Shown here: positions 46,337-56,500 of the stretch, piece after piece | Position numbering within the stretch: position 1 is the first letter of the stretch | Layout of the letters: each line of letters starts with the position of its first letter | DNA from: Prionailurus bengalensis | Lineage: Eukaryota; Chordata; Mammalia; Carnivora; Felidae | Assembly: GCF_016509475.1 (NCBI RefSeq) | Contig: NC_057343.1 | Span: 94,964,501 to 95,028,500 of the forward strand | Reading direction: 5' to 3' | DNA: 64,000 nt | Translations under genes and position numbers: made by a program | The notes under the pieces: generated by a model | Told to the model about the DNA's origin: nothing | Database searches by the model: none | The model's input: the letters and a program-made list of their open reading frames with translations, nothing else

Positions 46337-48363
46337 ATCTACTTTCTCTCTCTGTGTCAGTAATAAAGTCCTCTAATAATTCCTGCCTTTTAAAATATTT
46401 GTATTCAAATATCTTATCAATACTTTTTCATAATCTACTCATCATTTGTACCCTGTGTAGACACATCTAAGTAAAAATGGTGGCAAGTGGTTTTTAATTA
46501 GAAAGATACGAGCTCCAGATGGCTGTAATTCTGTAAAATAATTTTTGTTCCTTGGCAGACAACAGATTTTGGGCGAAAGGAAGAGAGCCTATAAGATGGA
46601 TCCTTCTTTGGTCCTAAACCATTCTAAATTTTGGTAGCTAGACGTTGAACTTGAGATAATCAGGTTAAAGACCCTTTTGAATAAATATGCAATATTTATT
46701 CATATCTCCAACATCTTTTGGGGGTACACAAATTAACTGCATTGCTTCAGGTAGGTATAAATGTAGAGGTCAATGAAAAACAACTAACCTCTATTCACTT
46801 ACAAAAATTGAATACTCCAGCCCTATTCATTTTTAATTGGATATGGAGTGTTTCATTTATATCACCCTATCACCCTTATCATTGCCTGTGTGGACCATAG
46901 CTATTATTAATATTATTTTACTGATTTTTCTATTATTTCCAATTCTGACTTGATAATCCATGGCTTTTATTTCATTGCTTAACAATGTTTGTATCCTTTA
47001 TTCAGCAAATAGTTTACACTGGCCTATTTTGTATCAGTCAAGATTTTTCTCAGGTAACAGCTTTATTATTACTCTTATTTTAATTAACAAAAGAGGTAGG
47101 ATTACATATGAGAAAAAGACCTAAAAGTTCAAAAAGGGACTTAAAACTAGTGTTTCTAATTACACAGACATTGTCTCCTATGTGTAATTGAAGCAAAGTG
47201 GAAGATTTGTTTCTGTTACCTAATTGTCTGCTTTTGTGCAAGATGATGTGTGCCACTGAATTCAGACGTGTTTGTTGGCTTTCTTATGTCACCTGAATAA
47301 AAATGGATGAAATCTAAATATAAATTAAATCCCAAAAATATGAAGACTCTTGTAGCTATTTGAGAAAGATGATACATTTGCATTTTTCTTTTAAATTTTA
47401 AGCATACTTTCTTTCAAAATTATTTCACAGATTATAAATTTCCCTATTAAGAATAAAGCCAAATATCGTACACTAATGCTACTAGAAGCTTTAAAATTCA
47501 GTTATTTATAGAAATACTGCCTTTTGTATTTATGCTATTCTGTCTCTAAATTTGTATATTGTAAACTGAACATATGTCATTGAATCTACTTTATATGACA
47601 AAGTATTTTTAATCATTATATTGTCTCTAATGCATCGAAGGGTTGGAAAGATCCTCTTTGTTGCAGTTTCATTTTCAGGCAGAACTGTTCTCTTTGGACT
47701 GAGGCTTTACTTGAAAAGCCTGATTTTTTTTTCAATGTTTTAGAACTTTCCTAGAAAATTTTAGAAGAGCCTCCACAATTACAAGAATTTTTTAAAAAAA
47801 AATTTGTCGTTTTGAAATGTTTTAAGGAGTTGGCTCTAAGTAAAGAAACTAAGCAAGCATGATCTATTACTTTCAGTTTTTATTTCATAGCACAGTTTGA
47901 TAATAAATGCTATTTCAAAAGCAAAAAGAAAACAAAAACCAATAACAACAACAAAAAACAAACCCAAATCCATCATGTTGTTGCAAGAGATGTTTAAAAA
48001 GGAACTAATGTAAAATATGCCTCATGCTTCTATTATAAGTCAGTAAGTCAGGATATAGGTGAAGATGTAGTTTTTGTCATCTGCATATTGTATGTGGTAT
48101 CTAAGCACAGGTTAATTTATTTGTATGTAAATCTTTCCGTTGTTATCATTGCATGTATTCGCTGTACTTTTTAATGTGTCAACTGTTTTCTCTTTATAGA
48201 TTAGAATTTCAAAGTAACCATCCCATACCAATTCCAACTACCATCTGGTCTCTAAGCTTGTTATATGAAAATCTTTTATCATTGTCCTCCATTTTTAGTG
48301 TTTTTTGATGAGCTACACCTGAGTTGTACATTTTCTTTTTCTTTTATTTGCTTCTGTATACAG

Positions 48364-48492
48364 GCTGGCTTAGCGGGAGCTCCAGCCCGTGCTGTATCAG
48401 CTGTAAAGAATATGAATCTTCCTGAGATCCCAAGAAATATTAACATTGGTGACATCAGTATAAAAGTGCCAAACCTGCCCTCTTTTAAATAA
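48364..48492 (+). CDS. AP3S1: AP3S1 coding exon 6 (C-terminus and stop)
   Basis: The last coding exon reads AGLAGAPARAVSAVKNMNLP, then EIPRNINIGDISIKVPNLPSFK, then TAA at 48490-48492. The acceptor AG is at 48362-48363. This is the AP-3-specific tail beyond the core sigma fold, rich in Ala and Pro. The ending IGDISIKVPNLPSFK is the AP3S1 form; as I recall the paralogue AP3S2, its tail differs here (NIKVPN followed by different residues). With the four upstream exons it gives 170 residues of an expected 193. Confidence 0.97.
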   Translation, partial: AGLAGAPARAVSAVKNMNLPEIPRNINIGDISIKVPNLPSFK

Positions 48493-48980
48493 AAAAAAAT
48501 TAAAAAGGCCACTCCCAGGTAAAATCCAGGGGGAAAAGTCATCTAAGTTTACCATGCAGTTGTTTACCAAAAATAGAGGAGGAGAGTCTTAACTTTTGCT
48601 CTTGGATTGAAGTCAAGGTACTGTAGAGAAGTTGTGTAAAACCCGTACGGAAGTTCAATGTTGCTTTTCCTGCTCAGTGATTTTGAAGAAATGGGGTAGT
48701 TCCAGTGTGATACTTCACTTTCTTTTCTAAACTGCATTCCCGTGCCCACCTAAGGCATGCCTCTATGTATTGGCTACTACAGTATTTCAAAAGGTGTGTG
48801 AGACATTTCTTTCAACTATGTACAATCCAACTGTTGGTGTTTTGTATGGATCACAAGTGCAGCATTCCATAGTTCTTTCTGTTATTTGTCACACTTGTTA
48901 TTTAAAGAACCAAGTATGTATTGCATGAAAACATTATGATCTTTTTCTCTTAGTTTAAATAAACTCCAAGGTAACTGGAC
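48493..48980 (+). other. AP3S1: AP3S1 3' untranslated region
   Basis: Sequence directly after the stop codon, free of recognisable SINEs and moderately AT-rich. The end is placed about 15-20 bases after the AATAAA at 48958-48963, an inference without transcript data. A longer form using the downstream AATAAA at 49057-49062 is possible. Confidence 0.75.
48958..48963 (+). promoter_or_regulatory. AP3S1: Poly(A) signal AATAAA, probable main AP3S1 3' end
   Basis: Canonical AATAAA 466 bases after the stop codon, followed by a mixed T-rich stretch (around 48990 onward) that could serve as a downstream element. Confidence 0.75.
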
Positions 48981-49056
48981 TTCTAAAGCACCTTTCTGTT
49001 TGCCTGATATCTACTTTAGCAATAATTTTTTTACGACCCTCTGACTCAACAAAGTA

Positions 49057-49062
49057 AATAAA
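49057..49062 (+). promoter_or_regulatory. AP3S1: Second candidate poly(A) signal AATAAA
   Basis: AATAAA in the context GTAAATAAAAGT, followed by TATTTTATCACTGTTAAGC. It would extend the 3' UTR by about 100 bases. No transcript evidence is available here. Confidence 0.45.
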
Positions 49063-49411
49063 AGTATATTTTATCACTGTTAAGCAGCTGTTGATGTTGA
49101 TTTATTTAATTGAATAAATATTCAAAAACTGGTGAAATCATTCTAAAACTCCGTTATTTCAGAAGCCAAGTGTATGAGGTCACACACTGTGTAGAGAACT
49201 GAGGTGGGAGATGACAGATTTTTTTCTAAAATCCGTACTGAGAAATTGCAACATCTGGTTTTATACAGATAGGTTTAAGTCTTTCATCCGGTCCCTTCTC
49301 CCTTCTTGCTCAGATGACAAAAAACAGTTGTGGCAAAAACCTCGTTGCTTTTGAACACAAACCCCTGTGGGGCTCCACTTGACTGTTGCACCCCAAAGTC
49401 AAGCTGTTTTC

Positions 49412-49619
49412 TTTTTTTTTTTTTTTTTAATGTTTATTCATTTTTGAGAGCGAGAGAGATAGAGCACAAGCCGGGGAGGGGCAGAGAGAGAGGGAGACAC
49501 AGAATCCAAAGCAGCCTCCAGGCTCCCAGCTGTCAGCACAGAGCCCAGAGCCCGAGGCGGGGCTCGAACTCACCTGAGCCGAAGTCGGACGCCTAACGGA
49601 CTGAGCCACCCAGGCGCCC
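49412..49619 (-). mobile_element. CAN SINE, antisense, downstream of AP3S1
   Basis: Full length with a small central deletion (no GATCATGACC). Head GAGCCACCCAGGCGCCCT. AAGCT and TTTTCTT occur on both sides. Confidence 0.92.
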
Positions 49620-50059
49620 TAAGCTCATTGTTTTCTTAAGTTTCATCACTCATGTTCTGATTTCTCACTATTGGTCCACACTTTCTTATTTGCTCTTCTC
49701 TTCTGGACCATGAATTGGGTTCCTCTAACAGTTAGGCCGAAGTTTGTTTTTCTTGTTTTTTGTTTTCGTGATTTTTACAATTCTAGTCCTTCTCAGATGT
49801 TCTCTTCGACACATTTCCTTAGATTTGTGGCACGTGTGAATTTTATCCCACGAGCTCTGGGATGTAAGAAAAGTCATTTTTTTTTTTGACGGAACTGTCA
49901 AAATGAGAACCATCTGTAATGTTGCTGCAAATTGATCCCTAGAATATACTGTTAAGTGAGAAAAGCAAGATGGAAAAACATATTAGTCAACAGTTGGGCA
50001 AAACCAGCTGACACAAGGCTAATTTTATAATAAACGGTTGGATGTCTTGTGTAGCTTAT

Positions 50060-50305
50060 TGATACTGCATTGAGTGTGAAAAACAACCGTCATATGGGTG
50101 TTTTTTTTGCTTGTTTACCTTTGTGATTGCGTGGCTGACTGGAGCCGCCCAGCATCGGGAGAGAGTTTTGTGCCACATATCCCTAGCCTGGGGAAAGGTA
50201 AATATTCAAAATGTGAAGTACAGTTTCTACTGCATGCATATTGCTTTTGCACCATCATGAAGTCAAACGGTTGTTAAGTTTGCACCATTGTAAGTTGGAG
50301 ACTCC
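50060..50305. mobile_element. DNA-transposon tail (Tigger/MER2-like, tentative)
   Basis: GCGTGGCTGACTGGAGCCGC, CCAGCATCGGGAGAGAGT, GTGAAGTACAGTTTCTACTG, GCACCATTGTAAGTTGGAGA are diverged phrases of a Tc1/mariner-type mammalian element. No transposase frame. Confidence 0.4.
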
Positions 50306-50312
50306 CTGTATA

Positions 50313-50735
50313 ATGAGTTTAACATTTGAATCAGTAGGCGGAGTAAAGCAGATTTGGCCTTCCAAATGTGGGTGGGCCTTACCCAATCAGTTGAAGGTCT
50401 GAGTAGAATAAAAGGGCTCATTCTCATCCAAATAAGAGAGATTTCCTTCTACCTGACTGCTTTCAAATTGGAATCTCAGCTTTCTCCTGCCTTCAGACAA
50501 ACTGAAACACCAGCTTATCCTGGGTCTCAAGTCTGCAAGCCTTCAGACCAGAATTACAGCATTGGCCCTCCTGGTTCTCGGGCATTCAGATTCGGACTGG
50601 AACTTCACCTTCGGCTCTCTTAAGTCTCCAGATTGCTGACTCACTCTGTAGATCTTGGGACTTGCCAGCCTTCATAATCACGTGGGCTAATCCTTTGTAC
50701 TAAATCTCTTTACTTAAATAAAGTCATGGTGTTGG
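50313..50735 (+). repeat. Old interspersed repeat, left arm of an inverted pair
   Basis: Starts TTTAACATTTGAATCAGTAG; contains CCCAATCAGTTGAAGG, GACTGCTTTCAAATTGG and a repeated TCTCCTGCCTTCAGAC motif; ends AAATCTCTTTACTTAAATAAAG. It is a well-known mammalian repeat text, but I could not fix the family name. Confidence 0.7.
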
Positions 50736-50744
50736 TGATATTTT

Positions 50745-50955
50745 TTAAATAACGTAAGAGATTTATTATAAAACTCAGTTCAATTCTGAAGGCAGGAAAA
50801 AGCCAATGTCCCAGTTTGAAGACAGGCAGGAGGAATTTTCTCATACTTGGATGAGGGTCAGCCTTTTTATTTGATTCATGTCTTTGACTGATTGGGTGAG
50901 GCCCACCCTCATTAGGGAGACCTGTCTGCTTCACTCAGTATAGTGATTTTAATGT
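50745..50955 (-). repeat. Same old repeat, right arm, inverted
   Basis: Reverse complement of the first ~190 bases of the left arm: CACCCAATCAGTCAAAGACA, CTGTCTTCAAACTGGGACAT, TTTTCCTGCCTTCAGAATTG, then AATAAATCTCTTACG. The inner (longer) part is missing, so the two arms meet tail to tail. Confidence 0.75.
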
Positions 50956-51066
50956 TAATTTCATGCAAAAACCCTCAGAAACATTCTCAATGTTTAAGCA
51001 AATGTCTGGGTACCCCTGTGGCCCAGCCAACCATCACAGTAGGCTACCAATTATCTAAGAAAAAGA

Positions 51067-51095
51067 GAATGAGTGTGTTTGTGTGTGTGTGTGCA
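51067..51095. repeat. (GT)n short repeat
   Basis: GTGTGTTTGTGTGTGTGTGTGC, beside the tail of an antisense SINE. Confidence 0.85.
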
Positions 51096-51119
51096 TGTGT
51101 TTATGTATTTTTCATTTCT

Positions 51120-51311
51120 CTTTTTTTTTTTTTGAGAGAGAGAGGCAGAGTGTGAGTCGGGGAGTGGCAGAGACAAAGGGAGACACAGTTGAAGCGGGCT
51201 CCAGGTTCTGAGGTGTCAGTACGGAGCTCAACGCGCTGGAACCCACAAGCTGTGAGATGGTGACTGGAGCCGAAATTGGACACTCGACCAAATGAGCCAC
51301 CCACGCGCTCC
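51120..51311 (-). mobile_element. CAN SINE, antisense, shortened
   Basis: T run, GAGAGAGAGAGGCAGAGTGT to head GAGCCACCCACGCGCTCC, diverged. Confidence 0.9.
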
Positions 51312-51319
51312 TGTATTTA

Positions 51320-51543
51320 TAGTTAAAAAAAAACTTTTTTTTAACGTTTGTTTATTATTGAGAGACAGAGAGAGACAGAGCATGAGCATGGGAGAGGCAG
51401 AGAGGGAGACACAGAATCTGAAGCAACCTCCAGGCTCTGAGCTGTCAGCACAGAGCCCAACACAGGGCTCGAACTCACAAACCGCGAGATCATGACCTGA
51501 GCCGAAGTCGGAAGTTTAACCAACTGAGCCACCCAGGTGCCCT
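51320..51543 (-). mobile_element. CAN SINE inserted at the edge of the 51120 copy
   Basis: Full length. Perfect 13-base duplication GCTCCTGTATTTA at 51307-51319 and 51544-51556, which includes the last bases of the older SINE head. Confidence 0.95.
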
Positions 51544-51556
51544 GCTCCTGTATTTA

Positions 51557-53121
51557 CATTTTTAAATGGAAGGATACACTCTATAGTTTTTTAAATCTGT
51601 CTGTAGTGAGAGGGAGGACACAGAGCAGAAGTTGGGGGCTAGAAGCTGGACTTCTCATGATGTTCTAGGGTACATTTTTGGGGGCGAAGTACTCATTCCC
51701 TCCTCTGCTGGCAGTGTTGGTGGCTGAGCACATTGAGCAGAGTTGCTGTTTGAGAACTGCCACCAGCCGAAGAGAGTTAACTCACTTAAGTAATGACTTC
51801 TCTCCAAAGACCTACATCAAGGTTATCAAAGTCCAGCCCCCTTGGCTAAGGCAGGACAACTGTGGAAGGCCATCCCAGCCCCAGGGCTACCCATGACATC
51901 AGTTGAGGCCTTTGTTGTGAGTGCCTTGCTTGCTTAACTACGTTTCTCTGCCTCATCCTTCTTCCTACAGACGCTTACAGGCTTTGATCCCAGTGGCGTA
52001 CCACAGTGAATGTCTTGGATACAGATCTCCATCTGAGACTTATTCAGGGCAGCCCATCTAAGGCAGCTGTATAGGCCAAGAATGGTCTCAGGAGGCAGAT
52101 CCTAAAATAATGGTTTGGAGCTGGATCACCCACTGACAGGCTGGCAACGGAGGACCCTATTATTGGGGGCACATGGAACGTGGATCACCACCAGCATGCT
52201 GTAGCAAGGTAATCGTTGAAACTTCCACTGGAATGAGTGGATACTAGAAATGCTCTGGTAGGGACAATGTCTTAGGCATTTGAGAAGTTCAAGAGAAGTA
52301 GTAATTACAAAGAGTACGGAATTGGAGGGTGGCTGCTGGGGGCAGTCCGTGCGTTAGAGAAACCTGAGGGTGATTAGTCACCAATTAGAGGCTGTGTATG
52401 AAAGCCACAGGGCCTTCTTGATAGCATTTATATAAAAAGAGTGGGAGGGTGGAAGATGCCAAGGATCAGGGCCAGGACGTGACCCTAGGGTTGGCAGAAC
52501 TCAAGAGAAGATTGGATTCAAGCAGCATCGTGTCTGCTAAGCCAAGGTCAGGGAGATGATTGGAAAGAAGGAGGACCTGAAACCTGGGATGAGGACATCT
52601 GGGCTTAACACCCATGAAAATCTTGGATATGGGCCTGCGGAAGCAGCCCGCTTCTTCCGTTACGCTACCATTCACTGCCTTCCTGTTCCATGCTGAAAGA
52701 GGATGTGTTAACTCCTGCCTCGCAGGATAACATGTACCCTCCTCGGGATTGCCTCCCCTGCTCTGACACTAAGCCAGGAGGTAAGGAGAAGACACAACAC
52801 AGGATCAAGTGCCAGCCTGCCAAAGTTGCTGCAGAACGTTGCCCAAATAAACTCGGAGGAGCCAGGAAGAGTATATACAAGCCAGGATCCTGAGGATTCT
52901 GGGTCAAGGGAGGAAGGAACATAAAGTTGGGTGAGAGAGTTTATTTATATGTAGGCACTTGGCAATGATAAAAAGATTTAGCTCTGGCAGAGACCTGAGG
53001 AGACCGTGCCAGTACATGGCTAGGGTAGTTCTTGGAAGCTTGGAGAAAGCCTTAGCCACCTAGCTGGGCCCAGCTAAGTATCACAGAACTTCCAAGGCGA
53101 ACAAGGAGAAGAAGGGATCAG
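51557..53121. other. Unassigned block before the ERV-L pol region
   Basis: Higher G+C than the introns, many short open frames but no domain I recognise. It may be LTR, gag or pro sequence of the ERV-L-type element that follows, but I see no LTR ends or tRNA primer site. Confidence 0.3.
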
Positions 53122-53134
53122 AAAGCTCAGAGAA

Positions 53135-53307
53135 GGGGCGCCTGGGTGGCTTGGTCACTTAAGCATCTGACTTGGGCTCAGGTCATGATCCCATGGTTCA
53201 TGAGTTCGAGCGCCGTTTTGGATTCTGTGTTTCCCTCTCTCTCTGTCCCTCCCCTTCCTTGTGGTCTCTCTCTGTCTCAAACATTAAAAAAAAAAAAAAA
53301 AAAAAAA
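53135..53307 (+). mobile_element. CAN SINE, sense, shortened
   Basis: GGGCGCCTGGGTGGCTTGGT head; the central GAGCCTGGAGCCTG part is missing; long A tail. Perfect duplication AAAGCTCAGAGAA at 53122-53134 and 53308-53320. Confidence 0.95.
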
Positions 53308-53609
53308 AAAGCTCAGAGAAGTGTGTGTGTGTTAGACTGAAAATACTGTGTAATGTGAGACAGCACAGAGGTTCCTCCATTTACCAAAGCAGTAAGGAGT
53401 GTGCTGTGTAAAGGGACACCATCCTCAGTCCATAGAGTAAGAGCTATGGTAGAAAGGAAGACTTAAGTGGGCACTTTGCAATTGCCCCCATACTCTCAGC
53501 CAAGATAGTCAGTAAATAGTGATATCGCATCTTGGGTAGAAGCGAGGGATTAAGTGCCACACTTGAAGACCTAAATGATGCAAGAACGGTGGCCTCTGCA
53601 TACCCACTT

Positions 53610-56050
53610 AATTGTCTAGTGTGTTCCCTGCAGGTGGGTCTTGGAGGATGACAGAGAGGCCCTGCAAACTTGATCGAGTTGTAGGTCCAGCTGTAGCTGC
53701 GGCACCAGACACGGCATCTTTGTTAAGGGAGGTGAGCAAGGGCTCACATGGATGGAGTGCGGCCACTGATCTGGTAAACGCCTTCTTTTTTGTCCCTGTT
53801 CAGAGGGACAGAAAGTTGATGTTATGGCTACACAACACAGTGTGCTCTAAATATTTAACTCGCCTGCCCTCAATGATAATACAGTCCCGGGGCCCCTGGG
53901 TGGCTCAGTCAGTTGGGCATCCAACTTTGGCTCAGGTCATGATCTCATGGTCCATGAGTTCGAGCCCCGCGTCGGGCTCTGTGCTGACAGCTCGGAGCCT
54001 GGAGCCTGCTTCGGCTTCTGTGTCTCCCTCTCTGCCCCTGCCCCCTCTCAAAAGTAAATAAACATTAAAAATTTTAATAATAATAATAATACAGTCCCAA
54101 GGGGTCTGGACTATGTGACATAGGATCACATTGGTTCATGGATAACACTCGGTTACGTGAGTTGGATGAATGAGGAGTTGCAAGCATGGTGAAGGCCTTG
54201 TTAAGACACATGCCCTCCACGGTAGGAGATAAGCCTACCGTAACATTTTTAGGGAGCCAGTGATCTAGGGTATTCCAGGGTGTCCCTTTCAAAGTAAAAA
54301 ACAGTATTTCACAACTCTTACTCCGTGGCAAGCACAGTCGTTGGTAGGCATCTTCAGACTCTGGAGGTGGCATATTCCAGACTGGGAACACTGTTTCGGT
54401 TCATTTACACAAATAGCATCTCATCTAGTTTTGAGAGCGGCCCAGAACACAAGAGGGATCTGGGTCCAGGTTGCAACGCAAGTGATCTTGCCTCTTGGAC
54501 CATGCTGCCTGACATACCCAGTGATATTTGAGCTGTCAGCAATGGAAAAAGATGCCATGCAGTGTCTATGGCACGGCCCAGTTGGAGAGTTGACAACATA
54601 AACTTCCTATGAGTCTGCAACCATCCCTTGCCACCTGCAGTGTGAAATTATACATCATTGAAACCCAATTCCTTGGATGCCCCTGGGCTCTGGTTGAGAC
54701 AAGCACGTGATCTTGGAAATGATCACGCATCCCGAACGGAGCTGGGATCTGCCAGGCACAGAACCATAAGGTTCGGTGGACCCAGCAACAGTGTGTAGGA
54801 AGGTGCAAGTGATACATGGGAAAGAATGGGATCAGAGGGCACAGATCAGCTGCACAAATCCTGACACCTGTTTCCCTTTCTGCTGTTGACCAGTGCCTCT
54901 CCTTTGGCTCTGGGGAAGGATCATGGTGAGGAGAAATCCTTCCCTGGTGCAGAGCTTTGAGTGGTATACCCGGACATGTACTGTGTGCAAAGTGGCCCAA
55001 GACTCAAAGGTAATAGCTGATGGTATGGCCGGTTAGGCAAAGGCCTGGAAAGAGAGAGATTGGAAGATCAGGGGTAAGGAGATGTGGGGAGAGGCATGTG
55101 AATAGACCCATAGGAATGAGCATGAAAATACGAAGATTATTGAATCACGTGTTCTATGTATCGCAGAAGAGACACTATACTACCAAACAGAATGACTCAG
55201 GAAAGTGTCCGTGTGCTTCTGTAATAGGCCACTGCAGTGTGGATACAGTGGGAGCTTGAACAGAGTAGCGAAAGGTGGTGGTTACACATGGGTCCAACAG
55301 TGTGAGCTCCTTCTCACCAAGGCTGATTTAGCTCCAGCTTGTGTCGAATGTTCTGTCTGCCAGTAACAGACCAACACTTAGCCCCTGATAACAGCACCTT
55401 CCTTTGTGGAAACCAAGCAGCCACTCGGTGACAAGTAACTTTGGACCCCTTCCATCTTAGAAAAGGGTGTGAGTTATCCTGACTAGAACTGACACATATT
55501 CTGGTTCTGAGTTTACCTTTTCTGGCTGCATCGTCTCTACCAACATCACAATGCAAGGATTTGCAGAGCATTTGACAGACCTACATAGGATCCTACATAC
55601 CATCATAAAGAACCAAAGAATCCCCTTTACAACAAAGGAGACACAGCAATAAACACAGAACAATGAGATTGACTGATCCTGTCATTGGCTGCCAAACTCA
55701 AAAGCTGCTGGGCTCATAGAGTGATGGAATATCCTTTTTCTTTTTATTTTTTAGTTTTGGAATATCCTCTTTAAAAGGCACACCTGAAGCAACAGGCAGG
55801 CGAGGACACCCTGAAAAGATGGCACCGCATTCTCCAGGGTGTGACATATACTCTGAACCAACAATCATTATGTGGTGTTGTGTTGTCAGTAGGTATACTA
55901 CATGGGTCCAGGTACCAAGGGATAGAAGTAAGCATAGCACTCCCAGTGACCCACCAGGGGAATCTGTTTCCTGTTCTCGCGACTCTAGGATCTGTGGATA
56001 CAGAGGCCTTGGTTCCCACCAGCGGCACAACAAGAGTTTTAAACGTTATA
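53610..56050 (+). pseudogene. Decayed endogenous retrovirus pol region, ERV-L type (class III)
   Basis: Broken remnant read in several frames. Reverse transcriptase start near 53640-53830 shows the residues DLVNAFFFVPV; the later RT/RNase H region is visible near 54341-54600 (WRWHIPDWEHCF); a C-x-x-C integrase finger remnant lies near 55350 between in-frame stops; the integrase C-terminal region is near 55840-56010 (TYTLNQQSLCG). A SINE (53889-54085) sits in the RT part. There are many stops and frameshifts, no env seen, and no flanking LTR pair found. It cannot make a product. Family level is inferred from motif order. Confidence 0.75.
53889..54085 (+). mobile_element. CAN SINE, sense, inside the ERV remnant
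   Basis: GGGGCCCCTGGGTGGCTCAG head, AAAGTAAATAAACATTAAAA tail followed by (TAA)n. Perfect duplication ATAATACAGTCCC at 53876-53888 and 54086-54098. Confidence 0.95.
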
Positions 56051-56500
56051 GCTGCCTTCCATTCATTTCAGGCTCCTCCTATCAAAAGACCAGTTGGCAA
56101 AGAAAAGAGCCTCTGTCCACCACTCCTCCATGGCTCCTTGACATCTGACCAAAAAAAGTCCTTCACAGCACCAAAAGGAACTTCATCCAGTGAAAATCAC
56201 AGCTATCCTGTGGAGATAGATTTCATTAGGACCCTGCTGCTGGGTTCCCAGCGGCTGACAACACAGCTTACTCGATGCAACTCTGAAATCAGATATTAAA
56301 ATATGTTGGGGGAGGAGTGTGGAGAGAGAGAGAGAGAGAGGGAGATCTCAAATTGAAGAGAGGGAAACTGGTTATTGCAGGTGAAGCAGAAGTGAGGGTA
56401 CCTAGTAGGCTCCCACCCATGCAGTATCACAGAATTGGGATAATATTATTTCTGTGTCCAAATTCCCTTCTTTAGTGGATTGGTCCCTAAGAATTGATAA
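56051..56500. other. Unassigned stretch between the ERV remnant and the L1
   Basis: Contains an open frame tail ending near 56299 and a (GA)n run at 56320-56342. No family recognised. Confidence 0.4.

Larger units (their letters stand above)
39300..48363 (+). other. AP3S1: AP3S1 intron 5, SINE-poor
   Basis: A 9.1 kb intron containing one recognisable SINE (43370-43581), a T-run near 40998-41021 and a short CA repeat at 46320-46336. I could not assign the rest to any repeat family. It is AT-rich and unlike introns 3 and 4, which carry roughly one SINE per kb. Confidence 0.85.

Noticed and set aside
143..48492. AP3S2 as the gene identity, or a processed AP3S1 copy
   Set aside because: The C-terminal tail is the AP3S1 form, and introns with consensus splice sites rule out a processed copy.
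55841..56299. 152-codon + strand frame as an active gene
   Set aside because: Its first part is the end of a decayed retroviral integrase; the rest has no recognised domain. Upstream pol is broken by many stops.
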